From assembly GCF_006716445.1 (NCBI RefSeq), contig NZ_VFPA01000002.1, positions 1,178,001-1,242,000 on the forward strand: 64,000 nt of DNA, written 5' to 3'. The stretch comes from Pseudonocardia kunmingensis (GTDB lineage: Bacteria; Actinomycetota; Actinomycetes; Mycobacteriales; Pseudonocardiaceae). The notes under the pieces were generated by a model. It saw only the letters and a list, made by a program, of their open reading frames with translations. It ran no database searches and had not been told where the DNA came from. The position numbers and the translations under genes were made by a program. Shown here one piece after another: positions 42,083 through 50,441 of this stretch (position 1 is the first letter of the stretch; every line of letters begins with the position of its first letter).

Positions 42083-42709
42083 TCAGCTGTCGATCTGTGA
42101 TGGCGCGGAGGTCAGGGCGGCCCACCCGGTCATCGCACAGGTGATGACTTCTTCGAGCTCGGCGCGGTCGGCGCCGTCGCGGGCTTGCACGGAGAGTCCT
42201 TGCACGACGGTGGTGTAGTAGCGGGCGATACCGTTGACGCTGGTTGCCGACACGGTCAGGTCGCCGTCGGTGATGCCGCGGACAAGCCGGTCTTTGATCG
42301 CGGCAAACTGTGAGCGCCGGATCTCGGCAAGAGACTCTCGTACGGCGTGGTTCTCGACCGCGCCGGTGGGCGCCGCAAGGATCAACATGCAGTAGTGCGG
42401 CGCATCGGAGCGGGTGACCTGGTCCGCGGTCGCGCGCAGCATGGCGTGGATCGCGGCTCGGGCGGTCGGTTCGTCGTTCAAAGCGCGTCTGGGCGGCGCG
42501 CCGGCTGTCGAGCCGTAGAGCTCCATGACCTGGCGGAACAGGTTCGCCTTGCTCCCGAAGCAGGCATAGATGCTGGCAGACGCGATTCCCATCGCCTGGG
42601 ACAGGTCGCTGAGCGAGCAGCCCTCATAGCCCCGCTCCCAGAAGACCTCCAGCGCCTGCCTCAGAGCGGTGTCCGGGTCGAACGTCCGCGGCCGCCCGCG
42701 AGTAGCCAT
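42083..42709 (-). CDS. TetR/AcrR family regulator, divergent from quinone reductase
   Basis: A 208-residue regulator starting MATRGRPRTFDPD; the HTH covers about residues 14-60 (ALRQALEVFWERGYEGCSLSDLSQAMGIASASIYACFGSKANLFRQVMELYG). The ligand domain ends IDS. Regulators with this GRPR..FD N-terminus usually control a neighbouring oxidoreductase, which fits the divergent gene. Base composition is a little less GC-rich than the surroundings, hinting that this pair was acquired together. Confidence 0.87.
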   Translation of the reverse strand: MATRGRPRTFDPDTALRQALEVFWERGYEGCSLSDLSQAMGIASASIYACFGSKANLFRQVMELYGSTAGAPPRRALNDEPTARAAIHAMLRATADQVTRSDAPHYCMLILAAPTGAVENHAVRESLAEIRRSQFAAIKDRLVRGITDGDLTVSATSVNGIARYYTTVVQGLSVQARDGADRAELEEVITCAMTGWAALTSAPSQIDS

Positions 42710-42765
42710 CGGGGATCGGCCTCCTGCCGAAGTTTGACGCGGTCGCTCCGAGGTGCCAAGGTTTG

Positions 42766-42781
42766 TTTGTCGAACGACCAA
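42766..42781. promoter_or_regulatory. Operator candidate TTTGTCGAACGACCAA
   Basis: A 7+2+7 dyad with one mismatch between the TetR gene and the quinone reductase, directly followed by TATACC (42782-42787), a possible -10 for the reductase. The most likely ligand is the divergent TetR protein. Confidence 0.5.
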
Positions 42782-42799
42782 TATACCAGACAGGTGACC

Positions 42800-43798
42800 A
42801 TGGACATCCCCGCCACGATGCGCGCCTTGCAGCAGTCGTCCCTGGACGGCCCGAAGGACCTTCGTCTCGTGTCCGACGCGCCGGTGCCGAACCCGGGGCC
42901 GGGCGAGGTGTTGATCCGCGTCGCCGCCGCCGGCGTCAACTTCCTCGACATCTCCCAGTCCCGTGGTGCGGCCGCCGGGGGCCCGCCGCCGCCCTACCTG
43001 GCAGGCATCGAGGGCGTCGGCGAGGTCGTCGCCGCGGGCCAAGGGGTGACCGGTGTTGAGCTCGGCGCCCACGTGATCGGCGTCGGCATCGGAGGCGGCG
43101 CCTTCGCGGAGTACATGGTGCTGCCTGCGGCGGGCGCGGTCCCGGTGCCGAGTGGATGGGCCGACGAGCAAGCGCTAGGCATGGTCGTTTCATGGCCGAC
43201 TGCGTTGGCCGCCCTCAAGCCGCTCGGCCTGATCGCGGCAGGACAAAGCGTGCTGATCCATGCGGCTGCCGGCGGAACGGGCCAAGCCGCGGTGAGGATG
43301 GCCAAGCACTACGGCGCCACGGTGATCGGGACGGCTTCACCCGACAAGCACCAGGTGGTGCTGGCTCTCGGGGCCGACCACGTGATCGACTCTCGCGGCG
43401 CCGACATCGCGGCCGAGGTTCTGCGACTCACAGATGGCACCGGTGCCGACCTGGTTCTGGAGTCCGTGGGGGGCGCCGCTGTTGAGGCCAGCCTAGCCGC
43501 GGCCAAGCGGGTGACTGGCCGAGTCGTGGTCTTCGGCCTGGCGGGCGGCGAAGCCGCAATCAGCAACTGGGATCTTGTCTACAAGCACCAGGTCCATCTG
43601 ATCGGCCTGAACATCGGCATCCTCATCCAGTTCGCGCCTCAAGTCTTCGGCGATGTCATGACCGAGATGTTCAGGCTGCTCGCCGCAGGTGTGCTCCCGC
43701 CCGGCCAACCCACCATCTATGAGCTGGCCGAGGGGGCGAAAGCGCTCGTGGAACTCGAAACGCGAGCCACCGTCGGCAAACTCGCACTCGTGCCCTGA
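42800..43798 (+). CDS. NADPH:quinone oxidoreductase-like zinc-independent MDR protein
   Basis: A 332-residue medium-chain dehydrogenase/reductase of the QOR group. It has PGPGEVLIRVAAAGVNFLDISQSRG, YLAGIEGVGEVVAAGQGV, and the cofactor motif IHAAAGGTGQAAVRMAKHYGATVIGTAS. Cysteine zinc ligands of alcohol dehydrogenases are absent. Expected reaction is NADPH-dependent reduction of quinones or enones in the cytoplasm. ATG 42800 with AGGTGA upstream. It is controlled by the divergent TetR and followed by a repeat array. Confidence 0.87.
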   Translation: MDIPATMRALQQSSLDGPKDLRLVSDAPVPNPGPGEVLIRVAAAGVNFLDISQSRGAAAGGPPPPYLAGIEGVGEVVAAGQGVTGVELGAHVIGVGIGGGAFAEYMVLPAAGAVPVPSGWADEQALGMVVSWPTALAALKPLGLIAAGQSVLIHAAAGGTGQAAVRMAKHYGATVIGTASPDKHQVVLALGADHVIDSRGADIAAEVLRLTDGTGADLVLESVGGAAVEASLAAAKRVTGRVVVFGLAGGEAAISNWDLVYKHQVHLIGLNIGILIQFAPQVFGDVMTEMFRLLAAGVLPPGQPTIYELAEGAKALVELETRATVGKLALVP

Positions 43799-43815
43799 AG
43801 ATGCGGGATGGTCGT

Positions 43816-43952
43816 GTTCCGCAGAACGCGATCGATCGGCGGGTCCGGGGTCGCCGTGTTCGGAACGCGGGTCAGGCTGCGGTCCGGGGTCGTCGTGTTC
43901 GGCGGATCGCGATCGGGGTGTGGTGCGGGGTGGGTGCGTTCCGCTGAACGCG
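43816..43952. repeat. Four-copy degenerate tandem repeat, unit about 41 bp
   Basis: Copies begin at 43816, 43858, 43897 and 43938 (steps of 42, 39 and 41 bases). Each starts with a version of GTTCCGCGGAACGCG (GTTCCGCAGAACGCG, GTTCGGAACGCG, GTTCGGCGGATCGCG, GTTCCGCTGAACGCG) followed by a G-rich part containing GGTCCGGGGTCG or a variant. It fills the gap between the quinone reductase and the decayed DUF222-HNH gene. Spacers are themselves repeated, so it is not a CRISPR. Confidence 0.7.
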
Positions 43953-43953
43953 G

Positions 43954-44482
43954 TCAGGCCGCGGTCGTGACCCGGCGGGGGAGCAGGGCGTCCAGGATCG
44001 GCTCCGGGTCCAGGCGATCGCCGTACCAGTTCGGGGTCAGGGTGGTGCGCTCGATCCGCAGCCCGGCTCGGGTGTGCATTTCGATGAGGCGTTCGGTGTT
44101 GCCGGTCAGCGGTGGCCCGGTGGTGGCGGATGGGGGTGGCGTCGGGGCGGTGGAACCGCCACCGGTCGGTCACGCGGTGGATGCGGTAGCCGTGGTCATG
44201 GATCACGCCGTGGTGGAAGGAGCACGGTAGGTGTTGCAGGGCGTGGGCGACGCGGAGGTGGTCGGCGGCGGTGCGCAGGCTCATCCCGGCCCGCCAGGAC
44301 AACCAGTGCGCACACGAGCGGATCCCGGCCCCGGCCCAGCCGTCGCGGTCGTCGAACTCGGCCAGTACTTGTAGGAATCGGCATTCGGCGGCGGCGATGT
44401 GCCCGGCCAGACTCAATAGTTCTGTTTCCAGGACGTGGATGTCGGTGGTCTGCGGCGGGGCGGGGAGCGTGGTGATCGACAC
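43954..44482 (-). pseudogene. DUF222/HNH endonuclease (13E12 repeat family), internally deleted and frameshifted
   Basis: The GTG at 44482 opens a good DUF222 N-terminus (ELLSLAGHIAAAECRFLQVLAEFDDRDGW, then CAHWLSWRAGMSLRTAADHLRVAHAL), but after about 88 residues the frame jumps straight to the tail that normally follows the HNH core, IHDHGYRIHRVTDRWRFHRPD. It then shifts frame and ends NWYGDRLDPEPILDALLPRR before a stop at 43954. About 250-300 residues, including the HNH catalytic core, are missing. Family members are multi-copy and behave like mobile elements in actinobacteria (REP13E12). GTTCCGCGGAAC repeats lie on both sides. Confidence 0.8.
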
Positions 44483-44562
44483 CGGGGGTCTCCAGGGGTG
44501 TGAGCTGGTGTTCTCCGGTTCAGGATGGCATCGGGGTCGGACAGTTCCCGGGCCCTGGCTGC

Positions 44563-44574
44563 GTTCCGCGGAAC
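44563..44574. repeat. Dispersed palindrome GTTCCGCGGAAC
   Basis: A perfect 12-bp palindrome within the gene-free stretch upstream of the DUF222 remnant, followed by GCGACC as in the tandem array. Same family as the repeats at 43816-43952. Confidence 0.65.
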
Positions 44575-44768
44575 GCGACCGAAGGCACGTACTGGCACAA
44601 GGCCGCGGGTCGTGCTCGCCTGATCAATCTGAGTCGCACGTGAGCGTTCTTCCGGCCGCGCCGCTGTACTTCTCGTGGCCGGGTTCGCTTCGGTGATCGT
44701 CAAGAACGGTATCTCGACCGCAGGAGTGCGGCCGTGGCACCAGTTCCGGTGATCATGGGCTCGTCGGC

Positions 44769-44780
44769 GTTCCGCGGAAC
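44769..44780. repeat. Dispersed palindrome GTTCCGCGGAAC, second copy
   Basis: Identical to the copy at 44563, with the same base (C) before and G after. The surrounding bases also share GGTGATCA (44750-44757) and GGTGATCAC (44789-44797) flanking the copy. Confidence 0.65.
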
Positions 44781-45082
44781 GTGACAACGGTGATCACAGG
44801 GGGCGGGATCGGGACCACAGCCAGGTGCGCACCCACCCGGCCGCAACGCTCCTCCTGAACGGGCCTGGGCCCGCGCCGGGAACGGCCGCCAGGACGACCA
44901 CGATAATCGGTAGTTCCGCCAAGCTGACCAGATCGCGACGGTGAGGGTCGAGGCGGACGGAGGGGATCGCCCGGAAGGCCCGCGGCGAGGGTGGGGCCGG
45001 GTGCCCCGAGCCGGGTACGGCGCGCCCACCGGAGACGACGAGCGAGACCGCAGCGGGGTGTGCCCACGACGAACCCGCGCAT

Positions 45083-45112
45083 GTCGGAAATCCGGACCAG
45101 GAACCCTAAGAT
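45083..45112 (+). promoter_or_regulatory. Promoter candidate before the small ORF and hydratase
   Basis: GTCGGA at 45083-45088, an 18-base spacer and TAAGAT at 45107-45112, an unusually good -10 for this GC content. A start near 45119 would leave about 20 bases before the ATG of the short ORF. Confidence 0.45.
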
Positions 45113-45139
45113 CCGTAGGTCCTCGAGGGGAGTCAGTTC

Positions 45140-45220
45140 ATGGACGGATCCGCACCGCAGCCTGTCGACCGGGCCGCTACCGAGGTCGCGCTGTTCGGCG
45201 GCGCGGGGCGCACGCCGTGA
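45140..45220 (+). CDS. 26-codon upstream ORF coupled to the hydratase gene
   Basis: ATG at 45140 is preceded by a strong AGGGGAG seven bases upstream and reads MDGSAPQPVDRAATEVALFGGAGRTP, stopping at 45218-45220 within the GTGA that starts the next gene. The downstream gene has no ribosome-binding site of its own, so ribosomes probably reach it through this ORF. No homology is recognised; it may be a leader peptide or the scar of a deleted first gene. Confidence 0.5.
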   Translation: MDGSAPQPVDRAATEVALFGGAGRTP

Positions 45221-46089
45221 GCGCCGGGGCCCTCGCGGCGGCGCTCGCGGGCTGGCAGCCCGAGCCGGTCGAGTCGTGCCGGCGGGTCGACCCGTGGGCG
45301 GCGGCGGCGTTCGCCGACCTGCTCGACTCGCCGGTCCGGCCTGCGCCGGGCGACCCGCTGCCGCCGCTGTGGCACTGGTTCTCCCTCCTGGACCACCCTC
45401 GCCAGTCCGCGCTCGGCGCGGACGGTCATCCCGCCGAGGGCGGGTTCCTCCCGCCGCTCCCGGACCGGCGCCGCATGTTCGCCGGCGGTCGGTGGCGCCG
45501 GCACGGCGCTGTTCCGGTCGGGAGCGAGCTGGCGTGCCGCTCGCAGGTCGCCGACGTCGCGGTCAAGACCGGGCGCAGCGGGGAGATGGCGTTCGTGACC
45601 GTCCGGCACGAGCTGACCGTCGACGGCGCGCCCGCCGCCACCGAGGAACAGGACATCGTCTACCGCTCCGAGCCGGCCGGAGCCCCGGTGCGCCGGCTGG
45701 AGCGCCCCGCGGCGGACGGCCCGCCCGCGTCGGGGACCTGGCGGGACGTGCAGGCCACCGACGAGGCGCTGCTGTTCCGGTTCAGCGCGCTCACCTACAA
45801 CGCCCACCGGATCCACTACGACCGCACCTACGCCACGCAGGTCGAGGGCTACCCGGACCTCGTCGTGCACGGCCCCCTGCTCGCCCTGCTCGCGCTCGAG
45901 CTGCCCCGGGTGCACGCACCGGGCGCCGCAGTCACGGAGTTCACCTACCGGCTGGTGCGGCCGGCGTTCGTCCCCGCGGACGTCGAGGCGACGGCGACGG
46001 TCGACGGTCCGCGGCTCGACATCGCGGTCGGCGCGGTGGGGGTCGGCCCGTCGCTCACGGCGACGGCGGTGCTGGCCGGGGAGGGCTGA
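45217..46089 (+). CDS. FAS1-like dehydratase / mesaconyl-C4-CoA hydratase-like (HTD2 family)
   Basis: A 290-residue double-hot-dog protein. The N-terminal half has PLPPLWHWFSLLD and RRMFAGGRWRRHGAVPVGSEL; the C-terminal half has FRFSALTYNAHRIHYDRTYATQVEGYPDLVVHGPLLALLAL, the hydratase-2 motif with catalytic Asp/His (NAHRIHYD). The tryptophan-rich N-terminal motif is shared with mesaconyl-C4-CoA hydratases and yeast HTD2. It hydrates or dehydrates a short CoA thioester in the cytoplasm. The GTG start overlaps the preceding 26-codon ORF; the gene converges on asparaginase with a 4-base gap and no obvious terminator. Confidence 0.85.
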   Translation: MSAGALAAALAGWQPEPVESCRRVDPWAAAAFADLLDSPVRPAPGDPLPPLWHWFSLLDHPRQSALGADGHPAEGGFLPPLPDRRRMFAGGRWRRHGAVPVGSELACRSQVADVAVKTGRSGEMAFVTVRHELTVDGAPAATEEQDIVYRSEPAGAPVRRLERPAADGPPASGTWRDVQATDEALLFRFSALTYNAHRIHYDRTYATQVEGYPDLVVHGPLLALLALELPRVHAPGAAVTEFTYRLVRPAFVPADVEATATVDGPRLDIAVGAVGVGPSLTATAVLAGEG

Positions 46090-46093
46090 CCCG

Positions 46094-47071
46094 TCACGGT
46101 CCGGCGGGGAACAGCTCGTCGGCGGGGATGGCGGCGGACAGGCCGAACGCCAGGCGCAGCCGCGCCTTCGGCGGCGTCAGGTACGGGGCGAAGTGCAGCC
46201 CCGCCTCCCGGAGCTCGATCTCCGAGCCGGCGCCGCCGTAGGTCCTCGACAGCAGCGCGCCGTCCGGGCAGCGGCTGGTGACGACGACCGGTCGTCCGGA
46301 ACCGGCGATCCGGACCAGCGACTCCCCGAGGGCGGGCGAGACGTGGCCGCCACCGAGCGCCGCGACGACCACGCCGTCGAGCTCGGCCGCCACGGCGTCG
46401 ACGAGGGCGCCGTCGACGCCGGTGGCGGCCGGGACGATGGTGACGCGCCGGGCCGGGGCGGCCGTGCGGGGAAGGCGGTCCGGGACGGGCGGGGGACCGA
46501 GCAGCAGCTCGAGCCGGTCCTCCACGACGGACCCGACGGGCCCGGCCGCGGGTGACGCGAACGCGGCGACCCGGGTGCTGTGCGCCTTGGTGACCAGGCG
46601 GGCGACGTGCACCTCGTCGGCGAACACCACGACGGGGCCGTACGCGGCCAGTGCCGGCTGCGCGGCCGCCACGAGCGCGGCCCGCACGTTCGCGGGCCCG
46701 TCCGGGCCGGCGAGGTGCGGCGCCCGCATCGCCCCCGTGACGACGACCGGCGCCGTGGTCTCGACGAGCAGGGCCAGCGCGTAAGCCGTCTCCTCGAGCG
46801 TGTCGGTGCCGTGCGTGACGACGACGCCGTCGCGGCCCGCCGCGATCTCGGCGCGCACGGCCTCGGCCAGCGTCCAGAGGTCGTCGAGGCCCATCGCCCG
46901 GGACGAGCGGCGCAGCACGTCGCGGGGGTGGACGTCGATGCCGTCGGGGAGCGCGGACGCGGTGGGCGCGAGGGCGTCCGCCCCGCTGTGCTCGCGGGCC
47001 CCGGAGGTCGACGGGACGACCGAGATCGTGCCGCCGGCGGCGAGCAGGCCGATCGATCGGGCCGCGGGCAT
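46094..47071 (-). CDS. L-asparaginase (type I/II family)
   Basis: A 325-residue asparaginase. The first catalytic Thr is in LLAAGGTISVV, the second in VVVTHGTDTLEETAYALALL, with the Lys of VTKAHS. No signal peptide, so a cytosolic enzyme. The ATG overlaps the IclR stop (TGATG), so the two form an operon with the regulator first. Hydrolysis of L-asparagine or a related beta-amide to aspartate fits a locus that otherwise appears to release aspartate from a carbamoyl derivative (inferred). Confidence 0.88.
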   Translation of the reverse strand: MPAARSIGLLAAGGTISVVPSTSGAREHSGADALAPTASALPDGIDVHPRDVLRRSSRAMGLDDLWTLAEAVRAEIAAGRDGVVVTHGTDTLEETAYALALLVETTAPVVVTGAMRAPHLAGPDGPANVRAALVAAAQPALAAYGPVVVFADEVHVARLVTKAHSTRVAAFASPAAGPVGSVVEDRLELLLGPPPVPDRLPRTAAPARRVTIVPAATGVDGALVDAVAAELDGVVVAALGGGHVSPALGESLVRIAGSGRPVVVTSRCPDGALLSRTYGGAGSEIELREAGLHFAPYLTPPKARLRLAFGLSAAIPADELFPAGP

Positions 47072-47868
47072 CAGGCGGGGCTGTCGGTGAACACGGGGCG
47101 GGACCCTCCCAGCTCGGCGGACAGCGCGTCGGCCGCGCGCAGGACGGCCCGTGTGGCGCGTTCCCGCGCGTCCGGGTCGGCCGCCCGGGGCCCGGGAGCG
47201 GTGATCGTGACGCTGGAGCTCACCCGGTCCTCGCCGTCGCGGATCGGGGCCGAGACCGCCCAGGCGTTCGGGTCCAGCTCGTTGTCACACACGGCGTAAC
47301 CGTGCTGCCGGACCTCCCGGAGCACCGCGATGACCTCCTCGATCTCGCTCGGGGTGCCCGCGGTGTACTCCGTGAGCGGTGCGGACCCCGCCAGCAGGGT
47401 CCGGGCGACCGCTTCGTCGAGGTGGGCGAGGATGGCGCGGCTCGACGCCGCGGCGTGCAGCGGCATCTCCTGGCCGATGCGGACGAACAACCGCAGCGGG
47501 TGCTCGGCCTCGACGATCGAGACGCACACCGGCACGTCGCCGACGAGCTCGGTCAGGAACGCGGTCTCGCCCGTCTCGGCCGCCGCCTCGACCAGGGCGG
47601 GCGGGGGCTGGACGAGCCGTGCGCTCGCGGGGCCGGTCCCGCCGCCGAGGGCGCGTGCGGCGCGTCCGACGAAGTAGCGCTTGGTGACCGGAGAGCGGCG
47701 CAGGTAGTCGCTCTGGCTGAGCGTCGCGAGGATCCGGTGCAGGCTGCCGAGCGGGATGTCGAGCTCGTCGTGCAGCTCCTGGAGGCTGCGCCCGCCTCGC
47801 GCCGACGCGACCGCGTTGAGCACCTCGACGGCGCGGACCACCACCTCGACCGGCTTGGCCACGCCCAT
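47071..47868 (-). CDS. IclR family transcriptional regulator
   Basis: A 265-residue IclR protein. The winged helix is at residues 8-68 (VRAVEVLNAVASARGGRSLQELHDELDIPLGSLHRILATLSQSDYLRR) and the GAF-like effector domain at 80-250 (LHAAASSRAILAHLD, YAVCDNELDPNAWAVSAPIRD). ATG start with AGGAG six bases upstream. Two identical-type palindromes, TGGAAA-N4-TTTCCA, lie just downstream of TTGACA promoters of the divergent operon and of the second operon at 51.8 kb, so it probably controls both. The ligand is likely the pathway substrate or product. Confidence 0.9.
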   Translation of the reverse strand: MGVAKPVEVVVRAVEVLNAVASARGGRSLQELHDELDIPLGSLHRILATLSQSDYLRRSPVTKRYFVGRAARALGGGTGPASARLVQPPPALVEAAAETGETAFLTELVGDVPVCVSIVEAEHPLRLFVRIGQEMPLHAAASSRAILAHLDEAVARTLLAGSAPLTEYTAGTPSEIEEVIAVLREVRQHGYAVCDNELDPNAWAVSAPIRDGEDRVSSSVTITAPGPRAADPDARERATRAVLRAADALSAELGGSRPVFTDSPA

Positions 47869-47927
47869 CGACCAGCTCCTCCCGTTGGGGTCACCCGGTG
47901 TCCGGGCCCTCACTGTAGACACCGGCC

Positions 47928-47988
47928 TTGACAAGCCGCCGGTGCTCTTCCATGCTCGCCTCCCATCATAGTGGAAACAGATTTCCAC
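47928..47988 (+). promoter_or_regulatory. IclR-regulated promoter 1
   Basis: TTGACA at 47928-47933, 17 bases, CATGCT at 47951-47956, then after 14 bases the perfect inverted repeat GTGGAAACAGATTTCCAC at 47971-47988. The repeat lies just past the expected start point, a repressing position. The first gene begins at GTG 48013. Confidence 0.75.
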
Positions 47989-48012
47989 TTCTGCTCCGAG
48001 CCTGGAGGGCAC

Positions 48013-49029
48013 GTGCCACGGATCCTCGACGACCGCGTCGTCGACCGGCTGCTTCCGCCGGCCGCCGCGCTCGCGTCGGTGGGCGCGGCGTTCGACCTCC
48101 TCGCCGCGGGCACGGCGCAGGACCAGCCACGGGACCGCAGTGCGGCCGGTGGCACGACCCTCAACGTGATGTCCGCGATCGCACCGACGCTCGACGCCGC
48201 GGTCGTGAAGTCCTACCCGGTGGTGCGTCGCGGCAGCAGCCGGGCGAGCCTGATCACGCTGCTGGTCTACGCGCACCGGACCGGGCAGCTGCGCGGCCTG
48301 TTGCAGGGCGACCTGCTCGGGCAGCGCCGCACGGCGGCGGCGTCGGCGGTGGCCACCCGGGCGATGGCCCGCCCGGAGAGTGCGACCGTGTGCCTGTTCG
48401 GCACCGGGTTCCAGGCACCCGCGCAGATCACCGCGCTGGTCGAGGTGCTGCCGGACCTCGACTCGGTGGTGGTCGTCGGGCGCAGCGACGAGCGGGCCGG
48501 CGCCACCGCCCGGCTGCTGCGCGCCGCCCACCCCCGGCTGCGGGTGGAGAGCGAGACCGACCCCGCGCGCGCGGTGCCACGGGCCGACGTCGTCGTCACC
48601 GCGACCGGCGCCACCGAGCCCCTGTTCGACGGCGGCCTGCTGCGCCCGGGCACCCACGTCAACGCGGTCGGCAGCAACGACGCGCGGCGCCGCGAGCTCG
48701 ACGCCACCGTGATCCGCCGCGCCGCGCACGTCGTGGTCGACTCGGTCGAGGTGGCCCGCAAGGAGTGCGGCGACCTGCTGGCCAACGGGTTCGACCCGAG
48801 CGCCGCGAGCCCCTTCGCCGCGGTGCACGCGGGACGGATCCCCGGCCGCGGGTCGCCGGACGACATCACCGTCTTCGAGTCGCACGGACTCGCGCTGCAG
48901 GACCTGGCCTGCGCAGTGGCGGTCCTCGACGCGGCCGACGCCGCCGGACTCGGCACCGTGCTCGGCGCCGACACCTGGGCCCCGCTGTCCCCCACCACTC
49001 CCACCGACGCTGGAGGAGAGATCCATTGA
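48013..49029 (+). CDS. Ornithine cyclodeaminase / mu-crystallin family protein
   Basis: A 338-residue NAD(P)-binding protein. VVKSYPVVRRGSSRASLITLLVY and LLGQRRTAAASAVATRAMARPESATVCLFGTGFQAPAQITAL are the family substrate and Rossmann signatures, and HVNAVGSNDARRRELD follows. The family includes ornithine cyclodeaminase, alanine dehydrogenase and ketimine (cyclic imine) reductases. GTG 48013 is chosen because GGAGGG ends 3 bases before; an in-frame ATG at 47971 lies inside the operator and is rejected. Here an imine or amino-acid dehydrogenase acting on a downstream product is plausible, not proven. Confidence 0.85.
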   Translation: MPRILDDRVVDRLLPPAAALASVGAAFDLLAAGTAQDQPRDRSAAGGTTLNVMSAIAPTLDAAVVKSYPVVRRGSSRASLITLLVYAHRTGQLRGLLQGDLLGQRRTAAASAVATRAMARPESATVCLFGTGFQAPAQITALVEVLPDLDSVVVVGRSDERAGATARLLRAAHPRLRVESETDPARAVPRADVVVTATGATEPLFDGGLLRPGTHVNAVGSNDARRRELDATVIRRAAHVVVDSVEVARKECGDLLANGFDPSAASPFAAVHAGRIPGRGSPDDITVFESHGLALQDLACAVAVLDAADAAGLGTVLGADTWAPLSPTTPTDAGGEIH

Positions 49030-50441
49030 GGCTGCACCTGACCGATGCCCAGCTCGTGACGCCCGCCGGGCTGTTGCACGGCGACCTGCTGTGCGAGGAC
49101 GGCGTCATCGCCGGGATCCTGGACGTCGGCTCCCGGGTCGAGGCCGACGAGCGCTACGACGCGGGCGGCAAGCTCGTCCTGCCCGGGTTCATCGACCCGC
49201 ACGTGCACTCCCGTGATCCCGGGATGACGCACAAGGAGGACTTCGAGCACTCGACGCGGGGCGCGCTCACCGGCGGCGTCACGTCCGTGCTGGAGATGCC
49301 CAACGCGATCCCGCCCGTGGACTCCGCCGAGGTCTTCGCGGAGCGCCGCGCCCAGCACGAACGCTCCGCCTGGACCGACTTCGGGCTGTGGGGGTTGGCG
49401 CTGGGCGAGCCGAACCTCGACCAGATCGGCCCGCTGTTCGAGGCCGGCGCGGTGGCCGTGAAGCTCTTCTGGGGCTACGCGCTGCACCGCGAGACCCGGT
49501 CGCTGGTCTACAACCTGGGGGACGAGCCCCCGGAGAACCTGCTGATGCCGCCGCCGAACGGGCACGTCATGAACCTGTTCCGGGAGGTGGCCCGGCACGG
49601 CGGCCTGCTGGCGGCGCACTGCGAGGACAAGGACGTGCTCGCCACCAGCCAGGAACAGCTCGGGCACCCGATCGAGACCTACGAGGACCTGCTGGCCGCC
49701 CGGCCCGCCGCCGCCGAGGCCACGACGATCGCCATCGCGACCGAGTTCGCGAAGGCCACGGGGTGCCGCTTCCACGTGGTGCACCTGGCGTCCGCAGCCG
49801 GCCTCGACGCCGTGCGCTCCGCCCGGCAGCGCGGTGTCCGGCTCACCGCCGAGACCTGCCCGCAGTACCTCACCCTGACCGACGCCGACTACCCGCGCGT
49901 GGGCCCGGTGATGAAGGTGTACCCGCCGGTGCGCGAGCAGGGCGACCAGGACGCGCTCTGGGCCGGGGTCGACGAGGGCGCGATCGTCTCCCTCGGTTCC
50001 GACCACGCCCCCCACACCGTCGAGGAGAAGAGCCGCGGGTTCGCCACCCAGCCTGCAGGTGCCGTCGGGTGCGAGACGTTCGGGCCGGTGCTGGTCGACG
50101 CGCTGCTGCGGGGCAAGACCACCGCGAGCCGGTTCGCCGAGGTCACCGCGACCGAGACGGCCAAGCTCTACGGGCTCTACCCGCGCAAGGGCGTCATCCG
50201 GCCCGGGAGCGACGCGGACCTGGTCGTGATCGACCCGGAGGCGCGGCGCACCGTGCGCAACGAGGAGCTGATCGCCAAGCAGCCCGTGAGCCCGTGGCAC
50301 GGCTTCGAGCTGCGCGGCGCGCCGGTGGCGACGGTGCTGCGCGGCGAGGTCGTCGTGCGCGACCGGGAGATCGTGGCGCCGCGACGTGGTCGTTTCGTCG
50401 CCGCGGACCACGCGGGCGCCCGCGCCGCGGCCGCGCGGTGA
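49026..50441 (+). CDS. Cyclic amidohydrolase (dihydroorotase/allantoinase/hydantoinase group)
   Basis: A 471-residue zinc amidohydrolase. The TTG start is set by GGAGGAGAG five bases upstream and overlaps the previous stop (TTGA). Metal and catalytic motifs: PGFIDPHVHSRDPGMTHKED (HxH, with the Arg and Asp typical of dihydroorotases), the Lys to be carboxylated in VAVKLFWGYA, HCED, VHLASAAGLDAVRSAR, AETCPQYL and LGSDHAPH. The DPHVHSRDPG segment is closest to dihydroorotase and allantoinase. Together with PyrD/PyrK homologues and an N-carbamoyl amidohydrolase it should open a cyclic ureide ring. Confidence 0.9.
   Translation: MRLHLTDAQLVTPAGLLHGDLLCEDGVIAGILDVGSRVEADERYDAGGKLVLPGFIDPHVHSRDPGMTHKEDFEHSTRGALTGGVTSVLEMPNAIPPVDSAEVFAERRAQHERSAWTDFGLWGLALGEPNLDQIGPLFEAGAVAVKLFWGYALHRETRSLVYNLGDEPPENLLMPPPNGHVMNLFREVARHGGLLAAHCEDKDVLATSQEQLGHPIETYEDLLAARPAAAEATTIAIATEFAKATGCRFHVVHLASAAGLDAVRSARQRGVRLTAETCPQYLTLTDADYPRVGPVMKVYPPVREQGDQDALWAGVDEGAIVSLGSDHAPHTVEEKSRGFATQPAGAVGCETFGPVLVDALLRGKTTASRFAEVTATETAKLYGLYPRKGVIRPGSDADLVVIDPEARRTVRNEELIAKQPVSPWHGFELRGAPVATVLRGEVVVRDREIVAPRRGRFVAADHAGARAAAAR

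Larger units (their letters stand above)
44483..45082. other. Gene-free decayed stretch
   Basis: About 600 bases without a convincing coding region on either strand; the open frames here lack recognisable domains and normal codon bias. It contains the two GTTCCGCGGAAC palindromes and is less GC-biased than the flanks. Most likely debris of the 13E12-type element and of a former neighbour. Confidence 0.6.

Noticed and set aside
43816..43952. CRISPR array
   Set aside because: Repeats are degenerate, the spacers are also similar to each other, and no cas gene is present.
47971..49029. ATG at 47971 as the start of the ornithine-cyclodeaminase homologue
   Set aside because: It lies inside the IclR operator; GTG 48013 has GGAGGG immediately upstream and matches the family N-terminus.
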